A stretch of 64,000 nucleotides of DNA from Caprella mutica. Its lineage: Eukaryota > Arthropoda > Malacostraca > Amphipoda > Caprellidae. Numbering within the stretch: the stretch's first letter is position 1; each line of letters starts with the position of its first letter. This document shows, piece by piece, positions 24,801-36,081 of the stretch. The notes below the pieces were generated by a model, which did no database searches, was not told the DNA's origin, and saw only the letters and a list, made by a program, of their open reading frames with translations. Where the stretch lies: the NCBI GenBank assembly GCA_947561585.1, contig CANNZV010001586.1, positions 62,001 through 126,000 on the forward strand, written 5' to 3'. Position numbers and translations under genes: made by a program.

Positions 24801-27800
24801 TGATATATCATCTACCAAGTTAAGATCTTGGAAGAGATTTTCTTAGTAGCCTAACTGCACACTATGAAATTAAATACATATTTATTGTAATTTGCAGGTA
24901 GGTAGGTATCTTATATTCTCCAAAATAGTTTGATAAACCTAGCTCTAATTGTTTGAAAAGATAAACAGAAGACTCTTAAATTGAAATACATCAACTCACA
25001 TACATCACTCAGTTGGTGCCCAAGATGGTTCTATTTTAATGAGTCATTTAATACACTTATTATCATTTCATATCTTAATAAAATGTTTCATTTACGGTTT
25101 TAAGAGTCTTAGATCTCTAAAAATGTAAAAAGAATCTAGAAATCGCTGTGTAAATACCTCAACTGCCCATATTTCGGGGTAAATTACGGGAGTTTCAGTG
25201 TCTGTTCCTGTTCAGTCAACCTTTAGTAAAGTATATTATCTTTGTATTTGCATACCAAGCAGAATGGCAACCTATGATAGTGACAGGAGAGGAAGACTCT
25301 GCCGTGTGCTAGAAATTAATAACAGATCCATGGCAAGAATTCAAACATTGAAAGAGACCTCTATGTTTGTTGGAGGTCCTCGATTATTTAATTGTCTTCC
25401 AAAGGATTTGAGAGAGCCAGGACACAAATTGGAGAGTTTCAAGAGGAAGTTGTAGGGTTTCTTGGAGGGAATTCCAGACAGTCAGCAAAAGTATTGTGGA
25501 TCAGTGCAGAGCACTGTAAAATGTGAAGGTACACTAATAAAGTGATTGTGATGGTGACTGAGAAGAAGGAGAGCTTCACCATCAGACATAAACAGGTGGC
25601 GCATCAGCGTGGCCTCGACTGGCGGATGGACCAGTTGGAACTTCATCTCAGGAGTATGATGTACAATTGTGTCAAGTTGTGCAGTGATTGTTGTGTGGTA
25701 ATCCGGGTTGGGTCATGGGCGTTGAGGTAGTAAGGTACTCAGGATGAGCGAGAGTTGGTGAGGGTGTTTATGTTGTATGTACATTTGTGTGTCTGTATTC
25801 GAGTAGATTATGATTCAAGAGTGGGATCTAATCGCATTCGGGCAAGTGTTTCTGCCGTGGTGTAAGTGAAGGGTATAGTTTTGTGGATCAGTGTGATGAG
25901 GCGCGTTCCACCTTGTGTAGGGTTTGGTGTGGTTTTATTATTGGTTAGTTTAGTTTCCTGGATAGTGACTATATGTATGTTATGTTAGTGTAGTAGTGTT
26001 TTGAGTTGCATGTGCTGGTTTTGAATGAAATTTAGGTACGTTCAGTTGTGAGATGTTAAGTACGTAGTGTGGAGCAGTAGGAAGAGCTGTGAGAGACAGG
26101 ATCAGGTTGAGGAAGGGGAGGACCAAGAAAGATAGGTGCCCTCTTATACCATGTGCGTGCAAGGGTGAGCAGAACCTGGAGCGACACTCTGGTCGCGTTC
26201 CCACAATAAAGGACTGGGGTTGAGAAGTCTTTCATGTCCGGTTGAGACCCACTGCAACCACGTGTAGGAGCTTCTTGAGGTGGCAAAACTGGCTTACAAC
26301 ATCCAAGCTGGAGATCAGTACTCAACAGTTCGAAGGGAGCTCTAGAAAATATATCTGGATACTCATAAACACAGAGCTTCAAATAATCCCAAACCTACTG
26401 GATACAGAAAATGCCCTAATCAGTGGGTCATTTTGGAACATTTTGACATCTTGAGAGTATGTCTAAAATTATTTTATCAAATCATGGGTTCGTCCTTGTA
26501 CTTTTTCATCTCATCGTGTGTGAAGGAAATTTAATAATTTCTGACTGAGAGAAAGTAGCAAGGATAGTTTGATCTTGGTTTAGTCCCTTTGGGTGCATGA
26601 AATGTAATGTATAAACTTTCTTGTAAGTGCGACTGGTTTATTGTTCTTGAGCAACAAATGTTTTTTTTGCATATATGTTACTGGTAACTTTACCAGAATC
26701 GTTAGAAAGAGTATTCTTCTCTTGTTGGGGTGGCGCAGGGAGGACGGGGAGTGAGCACCGCCAGCCATAGTGCTGAGCGGTGGGAGTTGACAGTTTTGAC
26801 ATGAACATCAATCCATCTTACCTGGGAAACCCACCAATTATATACTAATCTAAGTTTTAAAAAAAAACATACACAAAGAGGTGATAGTGAACGAAACCTA
26901 CGAGTCTACCTAACAGGAAAATCGAAGACCTCGTAGTTGAAGAGCATAATCCTAGCGCTATCCTCTAAAACTGCAAGTAATGTTAAAAAAAATAATTCAC
27001 TTGATAAAAATGAGACAAGACAGTTCATCCAAGTTATACAAGTTGGAGGCACAGGGACACCACCCATTTCCCTTCCATTCACCACATCAGAAAATGCTAA
27101 GAATAAAAAACACTAACCTGCATCTTGAGAGGCAGTAACGTTAGCAGTTGAAGACAAGCTGTTGATCATTGCAGGTACATCTACTTCAGAACTACTTGCT
27201 AACTCCATAGGCTGTACATCACTACTCACTCCGTCAACATTAGAGTTAGTAGAGACTTCGTCTTGAAGATTATTAGGATCTTCAGACTGAAGTTTAATGG
27301 CTGCATCAGATTTCATATTTTCATTATTTCCTTGAACCTCATCAGTTGTAGATTTAGAAGCATCATCAGTTGTAGATTTAGAAGCATCATCAGATGTAGA
27401 TTTAGAAGCATCATCAGTCATAGATTTAGAGGCATCATCAATCGTAGTTTTCGAAGCATTGTCAGTGGCAGATTTAGAAGCATCATCGGTGGTAATTTTA
27501 GAAGAATCATCAGTGGTAATTTTAGAAGAATCATCAGTGGAAAATTTAGATGCTTCATCAGTGGTAGATTTAGAAGCATCATCAGTGGTAGATTTAGAAG
27601 CATCATCAGTCGTAATTTTAGAAGCATCATCAGTGGTAGATTTAGAAGCATCATCAGTGGTAGATTTAGAAGCATCATCAGTGGTAGATTTAGAAGCATC
27701 ATCAGTGGAAGATTTAGAAGAATCATCATTTGTAGATTTAGATGTATCATCAGTGGAAGATTTCGTTAAATCATCCATTTTATGGTCAGTGGCCGAGTCA

Positions 27801-30800
27801 TCCTTCAATATTTCTTTACTTTCAATCTTTTCAGATCCTTCAGTATCGATAGATTCTTCAGTATTGAGAGGATCTATCTCTATTTTGCTACCATCAGCAG
27901 ACTCAGAAGTAGCAGCCATATTTGTCTCGCTTGAGTCGTTTTCTTTTTTAGGTGCTTCATCAACATCCATCTTCTCTTCTTCATCCTGACTATAACTTTT
28001 CTCCAGTTCACTCTCTTCTTCCACCTTAATAACCTCTGTAGGCTTCAACTCATTCTCTGTTGATGGAATAGGCTCTTGGTATTTGCCAATGAACTTCAAA
28101 TAATCTTCCACAATTGCCGTTTTATTGAGAAGCACTTCAGGTAACTGGTCCATGACTTCAGAAGTGGCAACTTCTGCAATGTGGCACAGGGAGGCACAAA
28201 CAGTCTCTATCTTGTGGTGGGATTTGAGGAGACCTTCAGAAGTGAGGAATTTAGAGATGGAGACATCTGTTTTGATTATCTTGTAATGGTCTTTGAGGGT
28301 GGTGCACAGGACATCCAACCTGTAGTTCACATTGTCCTTTGGCCAGACAAGAACATGGGACAACTGTTTGTGAAAAGCAGTCATCCACTCAGGGAAGAAG
28401 CGCTCTATCTTGTTAAGATCCACATTAAACCGGTGGGATAAATCTTTGAACTTCATGTTCATTCTCAACTTCATGAGAACCATCAAGAACTTCTGGAAAG
28501 GAGTGACACTAATTATCTTGAGGTCCTCTTTAACGGCAGCTCTGACCAAGTCATAGAGATTCATGAGGACGCTGTAGCTAGGCAGTCCAGTGTACATCAC
28601 AACTCGGTGCTTCTTCTTCTGGAAGAACTCCTCTGATAGCTCTAAAACTGAGACTCTCTTCTGCAGATCCTTGACTTGCGTCTCTGCCACAGACAGCTTT
28701 GACTGCATCATCCTAGAGAAATTATCCATGATGTTATCCCACTCTGAGGCAATGGCTTTCTTCTCCCTGAGCTCCTCTTTGAGAAGTGCTATCTCCTGAA
28801 TGTACACCTGACAGGTGCTGCACTCCTTTCCAAAGTGAGGGGCGGCAGTGCCCGCCTCCCAGTGGAGGGTGTCGTTAATGAGGGACTTGGCTCCTCCCCT
28901 CCTTGGCCGCCCCCTGCCTCTCCCCCTCCCTCCTCTCTTGGCAACAATAGGTATGGAAGGAGTATCAACCTAAAAAAGACAGTTTGAAATTTACTTATTA
29001 CAGGAATGCATTAAAATAATATTTATTTACTAGTGTTAGGGGATTACTACCTATTAAAATAGCATTGTTAAAATATAAATCTGAAATTTAAACCAAAAAA
29101 TAGGATTGTCAATATAAATAGCATAAAAACATAAATCTGAAAGGGAAGAATTGTTAAGTAGCTATAGTTTACTTCATAGGAAGAATCAATTGTCAGAGTC
29201 AGTCTTGGTCTGAATGTGCTGCAGTGTAGACCTTAATTTGTATGCCTCTAATAAACCTTAATTTGTGCTCTTGAATGATAATAGTTGTTATGGTGTTTTT
29301 GCAGAAACAAAGATATGTAAAGTTATGGTAGCTACAATTAAGTGAGTTTGAAATGAATTGTTTATCAAGTCTAGGATCGTCATAACCAGGGTAAGATACA
29401 CCTTTCTATTTGTGATTCATATATGTAAATAATAGGATGCATTTATTTAAGTGGTTTATTTTGTTATTACAGCCTGGTTATTGTCTGAGTAAAATATGAA
29501 AATCTGCTATCTACCATCTTTATTTACCAAGAAATAGATGTTTGGGGATCACGGCCTTCTCCTTACATAAATGGTGCCGTGACTAAAAACGGAAGCTCTG
29601 AAGATAAGCAGAACTGATTGCATTTAATTGGTAATGCACAAAGAAGAATATGTGGCAATTTGAGGAAATAGGATTGCTACAAGATGGTGTCTAGTGATGT
29701 TTAGGAGAAGAATGAAGAGAATCAGTATTAATCAAGGACTCTGATAAAAAAGATATAAATTCATTATAAAATAAGTGATTAAAAGGTTACGAAATGGAGG
29801 CAAGAGAAGAATTTAAAAGAACTCATATAAAAGTGGGAGAGTCCAGGAAGAGATACAGTGCCAGGTTGTTAGATTTGTTCATAGAAGCATATCCACAGAA
29901 GAATTATATGACTAGTGTGACTTTGTTGAACAAGTACAAGAAAACTGTAGATGAAGAGTACAGGGAATTTCTGCAAAACTGGCTTATAACTAAAGCTATT
30001 GAAGATGAAGAAGTTGATTGGAAGATGATCATGAAATTTGCCAAAATTTATGATGAGCTTCACAGAAATAGACCTAATAAGCAGAAACATAGTGATTTTC
30101 AATGGATTCATACTATGTGTGAATTTTGTGGTCAATCGGGTCATGATATAAAAGCCTGTTTAAGAAAAAGAGAAGAAAAAATTAAACGGAAGGAAGATGA
30201 GAGACAGAAGAAACTGGAAGATGAGAGACAGAAGAAACTGGAAGATGAGAGACAGAAGAAACTGGAAGATGAGAGACTGAAGAAACTGGAAGATGAGAGA
30301 CTGAAGAAACTGGAAGATGAAAGACTGAAGAAACTGGAAGATGAGAGACTGAAGAAACTGGAAAATGAGAGACTGAAGAAACTGGAAGATGAGAGACTGA
30401 AGAAACTGGAAGATGAGAGACTGAAGAAACTGGAAGATGAGAGACTGAAGAAACTGGAAGATGAGAGACTGAAGAAACTGGAAGATGAGAGACTGAAGAA
30501 ACTGGAAGATGAGAGACTGAAGAAACTGGAAGATGAGAGACTGAAGAAACTGGAAGATGAGAGACTGAAGAAACTTTAAAATGAAAAGCTGAAGAAACAA
30601 GAAATAGAGAAATCTAAGACAGTACCCAAAATCGTGGAAATTTCACTAAAGATGGAAATTGGTACAATAATGAAACTGGAAGTTGCTAAAAACTGTAAGA
30701 TTGAAGTGTTGAGTTTGGTCATTTGTGAGAATGAATGGGTTGATTGGTTTAAGAATTGGCTAATTAGTAGTAGCTATGAATTATTTAAGTTTAATAGATT

Positions 30801-33800
30801 AATCTAAGTAAAGATTATAAGAAGAGGAAAAAAAAGTAGACTGCTTCCTTTGAAATAGCTGATATTGGATTAAGATTTAAGTAATGAATTGAATTTGTAA
30901 ATAACTTTTAAATATGTTGAGATTGACAAAAAAGGCTTAAAAAAAAAATTATAAACTTCTAAATTGATTAAAAAAAATTTGATTTGGGAGTTGGTAGCTA
31001 TTTATTTTTTCTATGAAACTGTTAAATTTAAATTAACTGATTTTCTTTATTCTGCGGGTTTCATGCTTGGAGTCATCGCATGATTGAACTTGTCTGGAGA
31101 AGCGATAGCACCCATAAGCAACTTGGAGTCTCCAATTCGATGATGTGCAGAGCTAATCTTGCCATTTATTGAGAAGATATTTGGAAATGATGCTACCTGA
31201 GAAAGCTGGTGAGGCCATGAAGAGGATAGCAAGATGTATGGAAGGATATTGTCTTATTGTTAGGGTCATTTTTAAAATTTGTATTTCTTTTGTAAATAAC
31301 TTTGTATGTTCAATAAAAAAATTCGTGAAATTATACTTAGTTGGTATATTATAAAATTTATTAGTTTTTCCTAGAGTAAAAACTAGGAGGGGAGGTATGT
31401 TAGGGGATTACTACCTATTAAAATAGCATTGTTAAAATATAAATAGCATAAAATATAAATCTGAAATTTAAACCAAAAAATAGGATTGTCAATATAAATA
31501 GCATAAAAACATAAATCTGAAAGGGAAGAATTGTTAAGTAGCTATAGTTTACTTCATAGGAAGAATCAATTGTCAGAGTCAGTCTTGGTCTGAATGTGCT
31601 GCAGTGTAGACCTTAATTTGTATGCCTCTAATAAACCTTAATTTGTGCTCTTGAATGATAATAGTTGTTATGGTGTTTTTGCAGAAACAAAGATATGTAA
31701 AGTTATGGTAGCTACAATTAAGTGAGTTTGAAATGAATTGTTTATCAAGTCTAGGATCGTCATAACCAGGGTAAGATACACCTTTCTATTTGTGATTCAT
31801 ATATGTAAATAATAGGATGCATTTATTTAAGTGGTTTATTTTGTTATTACAGCCTGGTTATTGTCTGAGTAAAATATGAAAATCTGCTATCTACCATCTT
31901 TATTTACCAAGAAATAGATGTTTGGGGATCACGGCCTCCCCTTACACTAGTACTGAATTACAGCCATTACTTTATTTTACTTTAGAGATTTAACGTCTGC
32001 TATAACCACCCTAGGTCACATCACTGATGAATAAAGGAAAAGTGATGACATGTTGCTTCTAAAGGACACAATCCAGTGACTGAAGTTACAGATAAAAGAG
32101 GTGGAAATAAATTAAATCTAAAAGCAAAAAGATCTGAAAACTATTAAGATGATGCAAATGAACTGCATAATCCAAATTACAACAGTTTGGTAGGTACATC
32201 TCTTCCATCCACCACCCTGAGCCAAATGTAATGCTAATTACTATTTATGTTATTATTCACTGCAACTCACCACTACACTGTCAATGACATCACTAATAGA
32301 AGAGTTGACAGTGAGTTCTGTACTGCAAGGTGTACCCCTATCCTCCACTCTGGTGGTGATCATCTCCTCTCCAAGCCACTCCGCATCACTCTCTCCAATG
32401 GAGATGCACTTGGCTCTCTTCCTCTCCTCCCCCTCATCATCCTCACTCCTCCTTTTGGGAGATGTCTCTGCAATGTATGTTTTGGTCTCAGCAGAGTTAA
32501 GCAAGATCTCCTCCAGAGTTTTTTGTGGCTGCTCTCTGGGCTCAGGCTCAATGAGACCCAGCTCTGCATTGATGATCTGACGCGCTCTGCTACCCTTATC
32601 CCTGCCAAATAAACACACTTGATGTAGCTAACTGGAGGAAATTGTGTAACAATAGCATAACAGATGGTATAACTTGAGAAAAACATGTAGCTTACTATAG
32701 CATAACACAAGTTTGATCGAACAACCAATAGTGGTGTATTTCATTGAACTGAATATGGAAAACTTGATTGTATTTGCGAACTAGATTATGTGCACACGGT
32801 AGAGCGCATACTTTCGCCTCTGCTTTATCCGTTCTCTCCCAAAATTGAGAAGCTGCTAACTGGATAATAATCAATAGTCCCACCAAGTTTCAAGCAATAT
32901 GGTACAATACTTTAAAAGTTATTGAGTTATAAATGACCTTGACCTTTGACCTGATCGCTTCCAAAATTCTACTAGATCGTTCCTAGACATTGACCAATCG
33001 TCCCATCAAATTTCAGACAATTTGGTTGAATACTTTTGGAGTTATCGAGTTACCTTTGACCCGATTGCTCCCAAAATCTAACAAAATGGTTCATGAATAT
33101 TGACCAATCGTCCCACCAAGTTTCATACAATATGGTTCAATACTTTTTGAGTTATAAATGATCATGACCTTTGATTAGGTCACTCCTAAAATTCTAGCAG
33201 GAGGTCACTGGAGATGGACCAATTGTTTCACCAAATTTCAGGCAATTTGGTTGTACACTTTTTCAGTTAAGCGAATAACAAAAGATGATAAATAAATAAG
33301 TAAAGTCCGATGAAAATATGACCTTCCCGCATCCTGCGAAGGCAATAAATAAACAAATTCCAATGAAAATATGACCTTCCTGCATTCTGCGAAGGTAATA
33401 AATGAACTAAGTCCAATGAAAATATGACCTTCCTGCATTCTGCGAAGGTAAATATGAAGTACTAATTTAATACACTATCTAAAATTATATATATGAATAT
33501 TATCATTATGTAGTTCTCATATTATCTTTCTATGCAAAAAATTCAGATATTATATAATAAGCTAATTCTTTTCTTTAGCAATATAGACAACCCATTTCAA
33601 AGTTAATAAACAATGCTAACTTTCTTAACTCATATAGATTTAGTCAATTGAAAACCACAATGGCAGATTTTTGGAAGGAGTTATCAGAAGGAGCTTCCTT
33701 AAAGATTTTAAAGTTGAGGGGATGCTCCTAAGAGACACCACTCAGGCCATCAAGTGGGTCCAGTGAGTCAGTGTAGGACCCAAATACACACACTACCTTG

Positions 33801-34471
33801 ATACTGAGCACCTAAAGAACTTCCTTACCTTTTCTTTGAGCGAAGGCGTCTGAAAACTGACGGACTGTAGTCTGGATGCCATGGGTGTGGACTGACCTGC
33901 CCTGTGATTAACATTTAGAATAGTTTGATAATAGTATTAGTAATTTTATAGTTCAAATAAATCAGAAAAAATATTAGAATCAACAGAATGTGGTCAAATA
34001 TTCTACAAGACATATTTTAGTTGCTTTACCAAAAATAGATGAATAAATCCATAATTGAAATTAGTCTGAAGTTTTGTGATCAATTCATTGTAGCTAATAG
34101 TTGTAAAATAAAAATATGTTGCAAGATGTGCAATTGAATCGATGATGATAATAGGATCCCAAATAAATAAAAACCCAGTTTCATTGTGAAGAGATAGTTT
34201 TAACTTCACTATTGAATAAACAATCAATATAAATGCTAGTAGAGAGAGAAGAAAATTTTCTACGAAACCTACAAATTTAAAAGGACTCACTGTTGACAAA
34301 GTGAACCGAGCAAACTTTAGTCAAGTCTGATGGCTTGAAGTCTACTGGTTTTTTCAAAGCATCAACCCAGCATTGCAGTTGGTCTTTGTCATCGGGGAAG
34401 TCAAAAAATTCAAGATCTTTGCATGGCTTGTTAGTACAGCCCTCTGCAACACACTCATACTTCTTTGACAT
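21837..34471 (-). CDS. THAP-domain protein with three transposase-derived helical modules (1252 aa, six coding exons)
   Basis: Exons in order of translation: 34471-34291, 33901-33829, 32601-32271, 28969-27118, 24741-23571, 21987-21837; all GT-AG, and phases sum exactly to 1252 codons. Residues 1-77 form a THAP DNA-binding zinc finger: C7, C12, P26, W35, C54, H57, F58, ending DYSPSVF. Next come an acidic/basic linker, an AT-hook-like GRGRGRGRPRRGG (208-221) and a coiled coil (about 250-310). Three weakly similar modules follow: about 318-410 (YTGLPSY, then TPFQKFLMVLMKLRMNMKF, W, WPK), about 933-985 (SPSLQCWLTLVQLVTGVD, then FDNWVRLF) and 1085-1186 (YTGFPDYDSLF, then FSQFLCVLLRLV, VSWP). They match the helix-turn-helix segment before the DDE_4 nuclease in Harbinger/ISL2EU-type transposases, but no nuclease is present. 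Residues about 596-742 are a repetitive DDASKSTT tract. A splice acceptor-like catgcag at 34486 suggests an upstream noncoding exon. Probably a nuclear DNA-binding protein domesticated from a transposase; its targets are unknown. Confidence 0.82.
22315..23380 (-). mobile_element. Tc1-like transposon relic, internally inverted, in last THAP-gene intron
   Basis: On the - strand, 23358-23110 encodes a helix-turn-helix-like start (TSTERVKIVTGPAEGRTLLY, then ANEFGRDKRNI), 23077-22817 a piece with LTDEARAILDCLDGWVKVW like the first Tc1 catalytic block, and about 22800-22530 further decayed transposase ending near SPIEN. Several stops and shifts break it. A block at about 22315-22495 is an inverted copy of 23070-23245, so part of the coding region has been duplicated in reverse. 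The 18-bp motif ctgcaataaagcgatgga occurs at 23352 and 23534. Confidence 0.65.
25200..25540 (+). mobile_element. Non-LTR retrotransposon tail (RT C-terminal end), fragment
   Basis: An open stretch to 25455 reads DSDRRGRLCRVLEINNRS, then GGPRLFNCLPKDLREPGHK and LESFKRKL, followed after a stop by FLEGIPDSQ. This GPRLFNxLPKxLR...FKxxLxxFLxxIPD pattern is the standard C-terminal end of many insect LINE reverse transcriptases. The rest of the element is absent (5' truncated). It lies within a THAP-gene intron, antisense to the gene. Confidence 0.7.
25541..27117. other. Intron sequence, no gene recognised
   Basis: GT-rich stretch (25700-26100), then mixed sequence. Short open frames of 60-108 codons on both strands show no recognisable family. 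The block at about 26870-26970 (gacctcgtagttgaagagca, then ctatcctctaaaactgc) is a dispersed repeat that recurs at about 52100-52170. Confidence 0.5.
27330..27765 (-). repeat. 24-bp coding minisatellite in THAP-gene exon 4
   Basis: About 18 imperfect 24-bp units encode (T)DDASKSTT-type repeats, residues about 596-742. The frame is fixed by the flanking unique protein on both sides and by splice phases. Other frames of the same array are open only because the period is a multiple of three. Confidence 0.9.
29034..29567 (+). repeat. 5' LTR of the gag-only element
   Basis: 534 bp, TG...CA ends, paired with 31398-31946. Contains aataaa-like cctctaataaacc. Confidence 0.9.
29794..30579 (+). CDS. 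Gag-like protein with zinc knuckle and KKLEDERL coiled-coil repeat
   Basis: A 261-aa frame inside the gag-only LTR element. Residues 1-105 are a helical Gag-like segment (HIKVGESRKRYSARLLDLF, then EFLQNWLITKAI). A CCHC zinc knuckle follows at about 109-122 (CEFCGQSGHDIKAC), typical of nucleic-acid binding by Gag. From about 128 to the end an 8-residue unit, KKLEDERQ/KKLEDERL, repeats about 16 times and should form a long charged coiled coil; it is encoded by a 24-bp minisatellite. The frame ends at a TAA where a unit has mutated, and the same frame stays open past it with unique sequence to about 30805, so the original protein was probably longer. It likely packages its own RNA while borrowing replication enzymes from an autonomous relative. 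Confidence 0.8.
   Translation: MEAREEFKRTHIKVGESRKRYSARLLDLFIEAYPQKNYMTSVTLLNKYKKTVDEEYREFLQNWLITKAIEDEEVDWKMIMKFAKIYDELHRNRPNKQKHSDFQWIHTMCEFCGQSGHDIKACLRKREEKIKRKEDERQKKLEDERQKKLEDERQKKLEDERLKKLEDERLKKLEDERLKKLEDERLKKLENERLKKLEDERLKKLEDERLKKLEDERLKKLEDERLKKLEDERLKKLEDERLKKLEDERLKKLEDERLKKL
31398..31946 (+). repeat. 3' LTR of the gag-only element
   Basis: 549 bp. Differs from the 5' LTR mainly by an extra aaatagcataaaatata block near its start. Confidence 0.9.
32785..33250. repeat. SINE-like dispersed repeat with internal ~130-bp tandem units, THAP-gene intron
   Basis: A head (gtgcacacggtagagcgcat, then ccgttctctcccaaa) is followed by three to four diverged copies of a block containing ccaccaagtttca, caatatggtt and cttgacctttgacc. 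The same head and one block occur at about 51183-51390. The head resembles a tRNA-derived promoter only loosely. Confidence 0.55.
33281..33460. repeat. ~53-bp tandem repeat, 3 copies
   Basis: Three units with gtccaatgaaaatatgacct followed by tcctgcattctgcgaaggta, directly after the SINE-like block, possibly its tail. Confidence 0.8.
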
Positions 34472-34619
34472 ATTTATCTTTATATCTGCATGAAAAAAGT
34501 TTGGAAATGAAAAGTAAATAGATATGTAGAAGTTAGAATTCAATAGCCTAGAAAGCAATGAAGAATACATTAATATTTTCTACATAATGAGTAGTTTTTA
34601 TGTCATTAAATGGCCTCTC

Positions 34620-36080
34620 TAGCCATTTACTAGCAAATTGACTACATTTCATGGGAAATTCCATAGACATGTTGGTGGATTTTTAGATATTTATTCCTGT
34701 TACCGTTAATTTTTGGTCGATAAATTGGGAAGGTGCCACAAATTCCAATTTCTGTAAAAAAATCCTGTGTTTCTGGACACCTACTTTTCCGACTGGGGAA
34801 GATGTTGGTGGATCATCTAACTTATTGGAAATTGTTAGTCATTTTTTCAGCTTTTCCTTTTTATAAACTCGTAGCTAATTTTGGAAATGTAGTCAATGTA
34901 TTTAAGACTAATGATTAATCGTGTTCAGCTGCGCCCATGTCCTATTTAATTCCTATGTTATTTGCTGCGCCCCTGTTAAAATAGTTTGGCTCATAAACTC
35001 TCTATTTGTCTCTCGAGCTCTCTCCAAAAATAACTATTTCCTCTCCAAAATGATCAAGTTATAATAAATTATCTCCAAAATAACATTGTAGGTAGCATAG
35101 GAGAAAATTAGATATTTCTCACCATTTGCAATTGAAGGGATAAAAATTATAGTCACAAAACTTTCTTAATTAATTCATATGTTTACATCATTACATGTAT
35201 TTATTGGAGACATTTTGCAGAATTCTGGTCATTTTAGAGACAGATTTGCCACACTTTACACTCTTGTTGTGTTCTTCAAGTAATCATCTATTTTGGGCGT
35301 ACATCAGTCTGTAATTGGTGCTCAAAATCCCACTGACTTTTTCAAAAAGCTGAAAAAATCCACCATAAATTTCCAGTAACTTGGCTGATCCACCAACATT
35401 TTCCAAATTTACCTCGAAATACCAACTTGGTGCCGTGCGGTAAAATAGACCTCCCGGGTGCCAGACTGTATTTCATGGGAGATTCCACCGACTTGTCTGT
35501 GGAATTTTTCTCCATTGAAAAAAATATTCTTGCGAAGTTGGTGGATTTTTAGCTATTTATTCTTATGTTACCATTAATTTTCAGTAAAAAATGGGTGAAA
35601 TATAGGTGGATCAGCCAAATTACTGGAAATTTACCAGCCTGTATTTGGTGCACAAAATCCCACTGACTTTTTCAAAAAGCTGAAAAAATCCACCATAAAT
35701 TTCCATTAATTTGTCAGTCTGCAGAAACTGGTAAACTGTTTGTAGCAAAATTAATGTAAATATAGGAATTAATTCAAAATTGATCAGAGAGAATATCCCA
35801 AATATCTTCCATATTCTGCAGACTGGTAATTGGCTTTAAATTTTGTATTAATTCCTATGTTCCCATGTTAATTTTGGCTTGAAATTCAGATTTTTTGTGA
35901 AATTTTGGCTCAAAAATTGGCTTACAATTTTCCAGCCTCTGAAACATGGGTTAAAGCCAAATAATTGGCTTAGATTTCAAAAGGTCAAAACTCAGATATG
36001 TCTAATAGGCTTAAAATTTTGAATTAATTCCTATGCTCCCAGTCCCATGTTGATTTTGGCTTGAAATCATCTAAGCAACT
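34620..36080. mobile_element. Cluster of nested and rearranged MITEs
   Basis: Upstream of the THAP gene and left of the copia element. Recognisable parts: a decayed CAGTCTGTATTT-family copy (about 34640-34915); an arm of the 5291-6160 foldback (34985-35170); a reversed half copy (35290-35420); a forward half joined to a reversed half (35455-35712); a CAGTCTGCAG-ended element (about 35724-35830); and related sequence with the cctatgttcccatgttaatt core (35850-36060). No gene. Confidence 0.65.
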
Positions 36081-36081
36081 T

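Larger units (their letters stand above)
29034..31946 (+). mobile_element. Gag-only LTR retrotransposon (non-autonomous), THAP-gene intron
   Basis: LTRs at 29034-29567 and 31398-31946 (TGTTAGG...CCTTACA) are nearly identical apart from a ~17-bp insertion in the 3' copy and a few changes. The element is flanked by ctag (29030-29033 and 31947-31950). A primer-binding-like tggtgccgtgac follows the 5' LTR, and a polypurine tract (aggaggggaggta) precedes the 3' LTR. The 1.8-kb interior codes only for a Gag-like protein; protease, RT and integrase are missing. It lies antisense to the host gene. Confidence 0.9.

Noticed and set aside
25542..26454. Frames of 60-108 codons in a THAP-gene intron
   Set aside because: No recognisable family and on mixed strands. 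The region is GT-rich intron sequence next to a LINE tail.
30160..30600. Minus-strand frame with FQFLQSLI repeats
   Set aside because: Shadow of the KKLEDERL coiled-coil repeat on the + strand.
32785..32890. tRNA gene
   Set aside because: The repeat head only loosely resembles a tRNA promoter; I could not fold a cloverleaf, and it recurs as a dispersed repeat.
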